NCBI GenBank assembly: GCA_000436535.1 | Contig: FR886299.1 | Location: 5,668-26,224 of the forward strand | DNA: 20,557 nucleotides | Source of the DNA: Eubacterium sp. CAG:252 | GTDB taxonomy: Bacteria; Bacillota; Clostridia; Lachnospirales; Lachnospiraceae | Direction: 5' to 3' | Shown here: one piece after another, positions 1 through 5,880 of the stretch | Layout of the letters: the number at the start of each line of letters is the position of its first letter | How positions within the stretch are numbered: the stretch's first letter is position 1 | The notes under the pieces: generated by a model | The model's database searches: none | Told to the model about the DNA's origin: nothing | Seen by the model: only the letters and a program-made list of their open reading frames with translations | Position numbers and translations under genes: made by a program

Positions 1-2
1 TT

Positions 3-161
3 CAGGGAAAGGCAGTAATCAGGTCAGATAGATTATGCGAGTTAGATACGGATATGTCAGGTACCATAAGGTGGAAGGATGGGGAGAGCACATTAAACCG
101 TGTAAGGGATATTGTCAAGAAAGAGTATGATGGTGTAGAATTTAATATATTCAGAAGATGA
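3..161 (+). CDS. 3' end of an unrecognised gene (partial)
   Basis: An open frame enters from the left edge and runs 52 codons to a TGA at 159-161, with no start codon that would make it a complete gene. The visible C-terminus is charged and probably globular. It includes the stretch SGTIRWKDGESTLNRVRDIV and ends in FNIFRR. I see no catalytic motif, membrane segment or signal that would identify the family. It is followed by about 60 bases before the next promoter and by no clear terminator hairpin. That it is coding is an inference from the uninterrupted frame and ordinary residue composition; the function is unknown. Confidence 0.5.
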   Translation, partial: QGKAVIRSDRLCELDTDMSGTIRWKDGESTLNRVRDIVKKEYDGVEFNIFRR

Positions 162-220
162 GTATAAAGAGGTAAGTCAGAGAATGTCTGCAAAGAATTC
201 GTAAATATTCCAGAAATATA

Positions 221-251
221 TTGACTTGAAGTATACTCTAGGTGTTATTCT
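221..251 (+). promoter_or_regulatory. MerR-type promoter/operator with 19-bp spacer
   Basis: A -35 box TTGACT (221-226) and a -10-like box TATTCT (246-251) are separated by 19 bp, the elongated spacing typical of promoters that MerR-family activators untwist. The spacer holds a dyad centred on AGTATACT (229-236 region), with partly symmetric outer arms CTTGA/CTAGG. AdhR/NmlR-type regulators bind this kind of site. The regulator encoded downstream at 408 belongs to that type, so autoregulation is likely. The predicted start of transcription is near 258, giving a leader of about 150 bases. Confidence 0.65.
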
Positions 252-307
252 TATTTATATTAAGAGCTATATAATCTTAGATAAAATTATATATAATGCA
301 AATTAAG

Positions 308-379
308 GCATATAGTGAAAATGAATTTTTACACGCAGGATTAGTGTCCGCACGCACCTGACACCATTTCGTTATATGC
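308..379 (+). promoter_or_regulatory. Structured 5' leader of the merR-sir2 transcript
   Basis: Bases 308-320 (GCATATAGTGAAA) pair with 367-379 (TTTCGTTATATGC) over 13 consecutive positions, two of them G-U. The enclosed 46 bases are much richer in G and C than their surroundings and offer two competing small helices: GTGTC with GACAC, or CAGG with CCTG. The element ends 28 bases before the merR start codon, inside the leader expected from the 221-251 promoter. There is no U-tract, so it is not a simple terminator. It could be a regulatory RNA fold, a protein target, or a remnant repeat. Confidence 0.4.
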
Positions 380-407
380 AAAAATGTGCGTAGAAAAGAG
401 GATTATT

Positions 408-797
408 ATGACAATCAAAGAAGTAAGCGAAAAGTATGATATATCACAGGATACATTAAGATATTATGAAAGAGTTGGACTTATACCGGCGGTTTCACGT
501 ACATCAGGAGGGATAAGGAACTACGATGATGAGGCTCTAGGCTGGGTTGAAAATGCTATATGTATGAGAAGTGCAGGAGTTCCAATAGAAGCACTGATAG
601 AATATGTAAAACTCTTTCAGGAGGGAGATTCAACAATACAGGCAAGATTAGAGCTTTTACAGGAGCAGCTCACAGGTCTTGAAGAACAGAAAGCACATAT
701 AGAAGCAACCATGAAGCGTCTTAATTATAAGATATCGTGTTATGAAAAAGCAGTTAAGACAGGTAAGCTTGTATGGGATAAGTGTGAGGAAAAGTGA
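408..797 (+). CDS. MerR-family transcriptional regulator, AdhR/NmlR-like
   Basis: This is a 129-residue dimeric DNA-binding activator. The N-terminal winged helix-turn-helix spans about residues 1-70, with DTLRYYERVGLIPAVSRT in its helix-turn-helix and wing. A dimerising coiled coil follows at about 76-115. The segment CMRSAGVPIEALIEY (52-66) closely resembles aldehyde-responsive AdhR of Bacillus subtilis. Cys52 sits where AdhR carries its electrophile-sensing cysteine. There is no metal-binding cysteine cluster, which argues against MerR, CueR or ZntR function. I chose ATG 408 because AGAGG at 397-401 gives ideal spacing; an in-frame ATG at 384 has no ribosome site. The sir2 gene follows after 9 bases, so the two are surely cotranscribed. 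The MerR-type promoter at 221-251 suggests autoregulation. The link to aldehyde or thiol stress is inferred from family resemblance. Confidence 0.88.
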   Translation: MTIKEVSEKYDISQDTLRYYERVGLIPAVSRTSGGIRNYDDEALGWVENAICMRSAGVPIEALIEYVKLFQEGDSTIQARLELLQEQLTGLEEQKAHIEATMKRLNYKISCYEKAVKTGKLVWDKCEEK

Positions 798-806
798 GGC
801 AGCAAT

Positions 807-1595
807 ATGGAAATTAATAATAAAAATGTTGGAAATGAAAATGCAAAAAAAGCCGCAGACAGATTATATGAGTATATAATGCAGTCAGATAATATTGTAT
901 TTTTTGGTGGAGCAGGAGTGTCAACAGAATCGGGCATACCAGATTTCCGTAGTAAAGATGGACTTTATAACCAGCATGATGTTGAGTTTGATGCCTATGA
1001 ACCGGAATATCTTCTAAGTGAAGAATGTCTTCATCATAAGCCAAAGGTGTTCTATGAGTTTTATAGACAGAAGATGGATGCGAGGGGAATAAAGCCTAAT
1101 ATAACACATTATGTTCTTGCAAAGCTTGAGCAGATGGGAAAATTAAAAGCAGTGGTTACACAGAATATAGATGGTCTTCATCAGCTTGCAGAAAGTAAAA
1201 ATGTTATAGAACTTCATGGCGCGACCACAAGGAATTACTGTGAAAGGTGTCATAAGAAATATCCATCAGATTATATATATGAAAGTAAAGAGGCTATACC
1301 AGTATGTACGGAATGTGGTGGAATGGTACGACCGGATGTTACGTTATATGGAGAACAGCTTCCTGATGGTGCATATGAAAATGCAGTTAAAGCCATAAAG
1401 CAGGCAGATATGTTTATAGTGGCAGGTACATCACTTAAAGTATATCCGGCAGCAGGACTTGTATGGGACTTTAAAGGCAGTCATCTTGTTGTGCTAAACA
1501 GAGAGGCATTAGATTTTAAGCTTAATCCTGAAAGTGATATTGAATATACAGGTTCAATGGGTGATGTGTTTGCAGAACTGGATAAGAAGCTATAG
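807..1595 (+). CDS. cobB: NAD-dependent protein deacylase, Sir2 family
   Basis: Sirtuins remove acetyl or other acyl groups from lysine side chains, consuming NAD+ and yielding nicotinamide and O-acyl-ADP-ribose. This 262-residue cytosolic protein has the full motif set in order: GGAGVSTESGIPDFRS (34-49) for NAD binding, TQNID (118-122), the catalytic His137 in ELHGA, two CxxC zinc pairs (Cys145/148 and Cys167/170), RPDVTLYGE (175-183) and GTSL (207-210). Length is normal for the compact bacterial class. GTGAGG at 794-799 supports the ATG at 807, and the gene begins 9 bases after the MerR-family regulator. No acetyl-CoA synthetase or other obvious substrate gene is nearby. Placement under an AdhR-like regulator suggests induction by electrophile or NAD stress, which is inference. 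Confidence 0.95.
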   Translation: MEINNKNVGNENAKKAADRLYEYIMQSDNIVFFGGAGVSTESGIPDFRSKDGLYNQHDVEFDAYEPEYLLSEECLHHKPKVFYEFYRQKMDARGIKPNITHYVLAKLEQMGKLKAVVTQNIDGLHQLAESKNVIELHGATTRNYCERCHKKYPSDYIYESKEAIPVCTECGGMVRPDVTLYGEQLPDGAYENAVKAIKQADMFIVAGTSLKVYPAAGLVWDFKGSHLVVLNREALDFKLNPESDIEYTGSMGDVFAELDKKL

Positions 1596-1637
1596 CATGT
1601 GGAAAATTCAAAATTGAAACTTAAAAATATATAAATC

Positions 1638-1688
1638 AATACCCCATAAGAAACGCTTGGGAGGACGTTTCTTATGGGGTATTTGTTT
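1638..1688 (+). terminator. Rho-independent terminator after sir2
   Basis: A perfect 18-bp inverted repeat, AATACCCCATAAGAAACG (1638-1655) against 1666-1683, encloses a 10-base loop and is followed by TTGTTT. It lies 42 bases after the sir2 stop. The stem is unusually long for a terminator. The U-run is interrupted by one G, but the flanking A-rich bases could let it also work on the other strand. Confidence 0.85.
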
Positions 1689-1953
1689 AAGGAGAAAATG
1701 ATTCTTGTTAATTGTTAGGGAGGTTTAACAAGTAATCGTTTATGAAAAAGTTATTATTAAAATAATCTTTATTGAAAGAAATAAAATCTTAAATATCTTT
1801 TTAAGCTTTGTAATGGGATGTTTAAAAGCTTATGAAGAATTATGTCTTATGTCCTTCAACAGTTATTATAATAGAGTGAAAATGTGACGTGAATATGGAA
1901 AAATTGTGATAAAAATGTGAAGAGAAAAAATATTGAATATGGTTAAAATACAT

Positions 1954-1983
1954 TTGCTAACAATAAAGCCTTTAGAGTATAAT
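1954..1983 (+). promoter_or_regulatory. Promoter embedded in a terminator hairpin
   Basis: A -35-like TTGCTA (1954-1959) and a perfect -10 TATAAT (1978-1983) are 18 bp apart. The -10 box occupies the apex of the terminator hairpin at 1965-1998. Transcription from it would begin near 1990, downstream of the left arm, so the new transcript could not form the terminator. It is the best visible promoter for the gene at 2069. Confidence 0.5.
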
Positions 1984-2001
1984 AACTCTAAAGGCTTTTT
2001 T
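1965..2001 (+). terminator. Rho-independent terminator upstream of the ATPase/nuclease gene
   Basis: AAAGCCTTTAGAGT (1965-1978) pairs perfectly over 14 bp with 1985-1998 around a 6-base loop, and the helix runs into six T residues (1996-2001). It is textbook in form, yet it lies more than 300 bases after the sir2 stop and its own terminator. It therefore either blocks read-through or ends an unannotated short transcript. Confidence 0.8.
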
Positions 2002-2068
2002 GCGCATAAAACAGCGCATGGTTTGTATTTGTAGAAAGATTGTCAGGTATCAGAAAAGGGGAGGCAAT

Positions 2069-3742
2069 ATGAAGAGTTTAAATATTCCGGTTGGGGTATC
2101 AGATTTTACAGAAATCCGCCAAAATGGATATTATTATATAGATAAGTCTGGTCTGATTAAAGATATTCTGGAAACTACATCGACAAAGGTTACTTTAATT
2201 ACAAGACCAAGGCGTTTTGGAAAAACTCTTGCTATGAGTATGCTGGATGCTTTTTTTGATATACGTAAGGAAAGCAAAAAGCTATTTGAGGGGCTTGAAA
2301 TATCAAAACAGCAGGATTTATGTGCTAAGTGGATGAATAGGTATCCAACTGTATTTGTATCGTTCAGGCAGGTTGAAGGGCTGGATTTTGCTGGGGCTTA
2401 TGATATGCTTACAGTTGTCATTGCTAATCTTTTTAATAAGCACATTTATTTACTTGATAGTAAGAAAGCAACTGAGTTTCAGAAAAAATCATTCAGACAG
2501 CTGCTTAGTGCAAATGCATCAGTAAAAGAGGTTAAGAGCAGTATTGAACTTCTTATGAATATGTTATACGACTATTATGATAAGCCGGTTATTCTTCTTA
2601 TAGATGAATATGATGTTCCTGTAGCAAAGGCGAATAATAATGGTTATTACAATGAAATGTTAGATGTTATGAAGAGTCTTATGCAGACAGTAAAAGATAA
2701 TCAGGCACTTAAGTTTGCAGTTATTACAGGCTGTCTTAGAATTGCAAAGGAAAGTATATTTACGGGTATGAATAATTTTGTATCTGATACTATTACAGCT
2801 TCACGTCTTAATGAATATTTTGGTTTTGTTCAAAAAGAGGTAAATCAGATTTTATATGATGCAGATGCAGAAGCTTATGCGGATACTATTAAAGAATGGT
2901 ATGATGGCTACCATTTTGGAGATTATGATATATATTGTCCGTGGGATGTTATGAATTATATTCTGGTTTTGCAGTATAATCCGAAAGCAAGACCTGAAAG
3001 TTATTGGAAAAATACAAGTGACAATGCAATTATTCGTTCATTTATAGATTATGCAGGAAGTAATATAACTAAAAAGCTTGAAATTCTTATGTCAGGTGGT
3101 TATATTGTCCAGCATATAGATGAGTATCTGACTTATGATTATTTACATTCAGATGAAGATAATTTATGGAGTATTCTTTATCTGACAGGATACCTTACAC
3201 GGGTAAGGGAAAGTGATGGTGAAGACAACTTATCAGAACGTGGTATGACAGCATTGATTATTCCGAACAAGGAGATAAAGGAAATATTTGAAAATACGGT
3301 TATTAAGTGGTTTGATGAGAGTGCCAGAACATGGAACAGGAAAGCTTTGTTTGATGCAGTCTGGAGTGGTGATAGTGAAGGTGTTACCAATGAAATGAAC
3401 AGGCTTTTAAGAAGGACTATAAGCTATCATGATTACAGGGAAGACTTCTATCATGCATTTTTAGCAGGAATATTTACAGGTGCAGGATATATGGTGGATT
3501 CTAATAAGGAACATGGTGAGGGAAGAAGTGATGTAGTTGTATATGATTCTGTCAATGCCCGTGTTGCTATATTTGAGGCTAAGTATACAAAGAATTTAGA
3601 TAAACTTGAGCATGAATGTGATGCAGCACTAGAGCAGATAGATGACCGTATGTATGCGAAGGAATATGAAGATGATTATGATGATATTATATGTTTTGGA
3701 ATATCATTTTTTAAGAAACGGTGTATGGTAAAGAGAAAGTAA
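2069..3742 (+). CDS. AAA-ATPase-like protein with C-terminal PD-(D/E)XK nuclease domain
   Basis: This 557-residue cytosolic protein belongs to the large AAA-ATPase-like/PDDEXK_9 family expanded in gut Bacteroidetes and Clostridia, whose role is not established. The N-terminus has the family opener FTEIRQNGYYYIDKSGLI (13-30). A family-typical P-loop variant RPRRFGKT follows at 46-53, then Walker B LLIDEYD (176-182) and the sensor-like TGCLRIAKESIF (220-231). The C-terminus carries GRSDVVVY (485-492) and IFEAKY (501-506), the Asp488 and Glu503-x-Lys505 of a PD-(D/E)XK nuclease core. I chose ATG 2069 because AGGGGAGG sits at 2057-2064; an in-frame TTG at 2000 lies inside a terminator T-tract. 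The acetyltransferase gene follows after 16 bases. Defence, toxin or mobile-element roles have been proposed for such proteins, but the sequence alone does not decide. Confidence 0.85.
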   Translation: MKSLNIPVGVSDFTEIRQNGYYYIDKSGLIKDILETTSTKVTLITRPRRFGKTLAMSMLDAFFDIRKESKKLFEGLEISKQQDLCAKWMNRYPTVFVSFRQVEGLDFAGAYDMLTVVIANLFNKHIYLLDSKKATEFQKKSFRQLLSANASVKEVKSSIELLMNMLYDYYDKPVILLIDEYDVPVAKANNNGYYNEMLDVMKSLMQTVKDNQALKFAVITGCLRIAKESIFTGMNNFVSDTITASRLNEYFGFVQKEVNQILYDADAEAYADTIKEWYDGYHFGDYDIYCPWDVMNYILVLQYNPKARPESYWKNTSDNAIIRSFIDYAGSNITKKLEILMSGGYIVQHIDEYLTYDYLHSDEDNLWSILYLTGYLTRVRESDGEDNLSERGMTALIIPNKEIKEIFENTVIKWFDESARTWNRKALFDAVWSGDSEGVTNEMNRLLRRTISYHDYREDFYHAFLAGIFTGAGYMVDSNKEHGEGRSDVVVYDSVNARVAIFEAKYTKNLDKLEHECDAALEQIDDRMYAKEYEDDYDDIICFGISFFKKRCMVKRK

Positions 3743-3758
3743 CAGGAGAATATAAATT

Positions 3759-4319
3759 ATGAATAACAAAAATACTTCAGCAGAAATTAAAAAAAACTCC
3801 ATATCTACCCGTTGTGCGACAGTTAGTGATGCAGCCGCACTTCTTGATATATATGCGCCATATGTTAGGGATACTGCGATAACTTTTGAATATGATGTGC
3901 CATCGGTTGAAGAGTTTGGCAGACGTATAGAGAATACGCTTAAGAAGTATCCTTATATAGTGGCTGAATGTGATGGAAAAATTGCAGGTTATGTGTATGC
4001 AGGGATGTTTCATGAAAGAGAGGCTTATGCAAGGTGCGTTGAAACGTCTATATATGTCGACAAGGATATGAAGCATATGGGAATAGGAAAGGTGCTGCAC
4101 AGTGCGCTTGAAAATGAGCTTAAGAGCAGGGGAGTACTTAATATGTATGCGTGTATAGCGTATCCAAAGGTTGAGGATGAGTATCTTGATAAAAACAGTG
4201 AAAAGTTTCATAAGCATCTTGGCTACAGGCTTGTTGGCGAATTCTATGACTGTGGTTACAAGTTTAACAGATGGTATAATATGATATGGATGGAGAAGAT
4301 GATAGGGGAACATAATTGA
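3759..4319 (+). CDS. GNAT acetyltransferase, phosphinothricin N-acetyltransferase type
   Basis: This 186-residue enzyme should transfer acetyl from acetyl-CoA to a small amine, such as phosphinothricin, methionine sulfoximine or a related amino acid. The GNAT fold is visible from residue 17. Motif A is ETSIYVDKDMKHMGIGKVL (95-113), with the acetyl-CoA pyrophosphate loop around HMGIGK (106-111). The C-terminal FHKHLGYRLVG (150-160), GYKFNRW (166-172) and Trp177 match the conserved end of PAT/MNAT enzymes. Residues 1-16 are a short polar extension. AGGAG at 3744-3748 supports the ATG, and the 16-base gap to the upstream gene suggests cotranscription. The true substrate cannot be read from the sequence; it is probably an amino-acid-like compound, not a herbicide. 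Confidence 0.88.
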   Translation: MNNKNTSAEIKKNSISTRCATVSDAAALLDIYAPYVRDTAITFEYDVPSVEEFGRRIENTLKKYPYIVAECDGKIAGYVYAGMFHEREAYARCVETSIYVDKDMKHMGIGKVLHSALENELKSRGVLNMYACIAYPKVEDEYLDKNSEKFHKHLGYRLVGEFYDCGYKFNRWYNMIWMEKMIGEHN

Positions 4320-4354
4320 TTTTAATATAGAAAATAATTAAGATGAGGATTGGT

Positions 4355-4801
4355 ATGAATAATATAGCAGGAAAAACAGATATTACAGATGATGAACTTA
4401 AGGGAAATGAACGTATAGAAGAGGCCATAAGCAGTTTACAGAAAGAGCCGTCACAGGAAATGCTTGCACATACACTTACTGTTATAAGAAGGCGTATGAA
4501 TGAGAATGGGCAGTTTGTTGTAGCTGTAGAGCCGCCAAAGCCGGGTCAAGCTATGTCTATGCAGCTTAAAGCTGTTAAAACAGGTGATGGGAAAATATGG
4601 TGGACAGCATTTACAAGCTTTGATGAGGAATTAAAGGGTGCTGACAGTGTTATGTCAACATTTATGACTGATATAAGAAAGCTTTTTGTGTCAGCACTTG
4701 AAGTTGATGATATTGAAGGTATAATTATTAATCCTTGGAACAGGACTATTATGCTTGATAAAAATCTTATAAATATTATACTGGGACAGCAGAATGTGTA
4801 A
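4355..4801 (+). CDS. SseB-like domain protein
   Basis: This is a 148-residue soluble protein without signal peptide or membrane segment. An N-terminal helical part, with ELKGNERIEEAISSLQKEP at about 14-32, leads into an alpha/beta domain. The latter contains GQFVVAVEPP, IWWTAFTSFDEELKG, and a closing GIIINPWNRTIMLDKNLI. That order (a core strand pair, a TAFTS-like turn, then INPW near the end) matches the N-terminal SseB domain found in many Firmicutes proteins of unknown role. I chose ATG 4355 because GAGGA at 4345-4349 precedes it well; the in-frame ATG at 4343 would overlap that site. The gene lies 35 bases after the GNAT gene and is likely in the same transcript. Biochemical function is unknown. 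Confidence 0.75.
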   Translation: MNNIAGKTDITDDELKGNERIEEAISSLQKEPSQEMLAHTLTVIRRRMNENGQFVVAVEPPKPGQAMSMQLKAVKTGDGKIWWTAFTSFDEELKGADSVMSTFMTDIRKLFVSALEVDDIEGIIINPWNRTIMLDKNLINIILGQQNV

Positions 4802-4803
4802 TT

Positions 4804-4990
4804 ATGTAAATATTTATAAAAATAACCGCAATATGTTAATACATGAATATTTGCAGAGAAAAATAAGATTATATTATCATATGAATATTTATGCGGATAA
4901 TGAAAATATATAATTAATAAATATTTACAGGAATAGCCATAATGTATATTATATGAATGTTTGTGTCAGGTAAATGATACAAATATTAAT
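4804..4990. repeat. Degenerate tandem repeat, about 37-bp unit, five copies
   Basis: The core ATGAATATTT or a close variant begins at 4804, 4843, 4881, 4917 and 4953, a spacing of 39, 38, 36 and 36 bases. Similarity extends past the core: units 1 and 4 share AATARCC, and units 2 and 4 end in TATATTAT. It fills the gap between the SseB-like and VanZ-like genes. The DNA is very AT-rich, so part of the likeness may be chance. It is too degenerate for a CRISPR array. Confidence 0.4.
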
Positions 4991-5023
4991 AAAGCTTAGT
5001 GGTTGGAAATGAGGATTATATAG

Positions 5024-5647
5024 ATGTCGCAGTTAGTTAATACAGTTGTTACCAATATTCTTACAGCATTATATGAGCCGTTCTGGTTTGCTATTACAAT
5101 GTCAGTATTGTTTATGTTTTTATATATGTATGCATATTGTACAGCGGAAACGGGAAAAGGCATTAAGAGGGCTTTAGCAGCGTGGCTTAAGGAGTTTAAA
5201 AGGTCGGTGTTTTTCAGAAGATTGCTGGCACTTACATTTTATACATCACTTGTTTTATTCCGCACACTGCTTAACAGAAAGCTGTGGCTTAATCCGCTTT
5301 CTGACGTATGTGGCGGTTGGTCGCTCTGGACAATCAATGCTAATGGAGTGCGGGTGCTTACGACAGATAGTGTTGAAAATGTATTGATGCTTCTTCCATT
5401 TACGATGTTACTTATGTGGGCAGCCAAGGATAAGATATTAAAAAAGGTAACATTTGCAGGTATTGTTAAAAGTTCATTTAAGACAGCATTTCTTTTTTCG
5501 CTGTCTGTAGAGCTGTTACAGTTGTTTTTAAGAGTTGGAACATTTCAGTTATCAGACATTTGTTATAATACTTTAGGAGGGATTATAGGTGGTGTTATAT
5601 ATGGGGCTGTGTGGAAGATAAAAAGCAGAAAGAAAATGGAAAGCTGA
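5024..5647 (+). CDS. VanZ-family membrane protein
   Basis: This is a 207-residue integral membrane protein with about five hydrophobic segments, near residues 20-38, 66-84, 119-134, 148-168 and 183-197. VanZ family marks are ENVLMLLPF (118-126), the acidic SVELLQLF (161-168), and DICYNTLGGIIGG (178-190), which places Asp178 and Asn182 just ahead of the last membrane helix. A basic tail, KIKSRKKMES, faces the cytoplasm by the positive-inside rule. GAGGA at 5011-5015 gives an 8-base spacing to ATG. VanZ itself gives low-level teicoplanin resistance, but VanZ-like proteins are common in genomes without any van cluster. No vanHAX or vanRS gene is present here, so antibiotic resistance should not be assumed. 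Confidence 0.87.
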   Translation: MSQLVNTVVTNILTALYEPFWFAITMSVLFMFLYMYAYCTAETGKGIKRALAAWLKEFKRSVFFRRLLALTFYTSLVLFRTLLNRKLWLNPLSDVCGGWSLWTINANGVRVLTTDSVENVLMLLPFTMLLMWAAKDKILKKVTFAGIVKSSFKTAFLFSLSVELLQLFLRVGTFQLSDICYNTLGGIIGGVIYGAVWKIKSRKKMES

Positions 5648-5688
5648 AAGGGTGAATGTAAGATATAATAGGAAAGGGTGAGAGATAT

Positions 5689-5799
5689 ATGGGGAGATAT
5701 GTTAATCCGGATAACAGCACATTTGAATGTATCATAGAGCAGTATGAAAAATTGTAGAACAGTATAAATCATGTATTAGATTTTAAAATATCAGAATAA
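5689..5799 (+). pseudogene. Relic of an AAA-ATPase-like gene start
   Basis: A weak GTGAGAG site precedes an ATG that opens a 22-codon frame beginning MGRYVNPDNSTFE and ending at TAG 5755-5757. Many members of the same AAA-ATPase-like/PD-(D/E)XK family as the gene at 2069 start MGxYLNPGNxxF. Past the stop the same frame continues with NSINHVLDFKISE to TAA 5797. This resembles the family's next stretch (an INxVLDT-like helix just before the P-loop), but the intervening YVDKTGLI is missing. Nothing of the ATPase or nuclease core follows before pflA. The fragment is best read as a heavily deleted remnant of a second family copy, of a different subtype from the intact one. The assignment rests on remembered family patterns and short matches. 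Confidence 0.4.
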
Positions 5800-5880
5800 T
5801 GTAGATAAAAAAAGCACATTATGATAAGATAATGAGCGCAAAGAAAAAGTAAGCGTAGGAAAAAGCAAATGGAGGTATGT

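Larger units (their letters stand above)
1596..2068. other. Gene-free stretch between sir2 and the ATPase/nuclease gene
   Basis: These 473 bases hold the sir2 terminator (1638-1688) and a second terminator overlapping a promoter (1954-2001). Between them is very AT-rich DNA without a convincing open frame. A TATAAT at 1867-1872 lies in a 14-base string, AGTTATTATAATAG, that recurs upstream of fruK; no good -35 box is paired with it here. If it is active, it would make a transcript of about 120 bases ending at the 1965-2001 terminator, which would be a small RNA. No tRNA-like fold was seen. Confidence 0.5.

Noticed and set aside
1742..1765. Seven-codon frame MKKLLLK after an AGGGAGG sequence
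   Set aside because: The ribosome-like site is about 18 bases from the ATG, and the peptide is too short and simple to support.
2000..2068. Upstream TTG start adding 23 residues to the ATPase/nuclease protein
   Set aside because: The TTG sits in the terminator T-tract with no ribosome site, while ATG 2069 follows AGGGGAGG and begins the family-typical N-terminus.
3777..4313. 178-codon open frame on the minus strand
   Set aside because: It lies wholly antisense to the GNAT gene, has no ribosome site, and its translation shows no domain; the + strand frame has clear acetyltransferase motifs.
4804..4990. CRISPR array
   Set aside because: The units are far too degenerate, only a core of about 10 bases is shared, and no cas gene is nearby.
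5024..5647. Glycopeptide resistance locus
   Set aside because: Only a VanZ-family protein is present, without vanHAX or vanRS; VanZ-like proteins are widespread outside resistance clusters.
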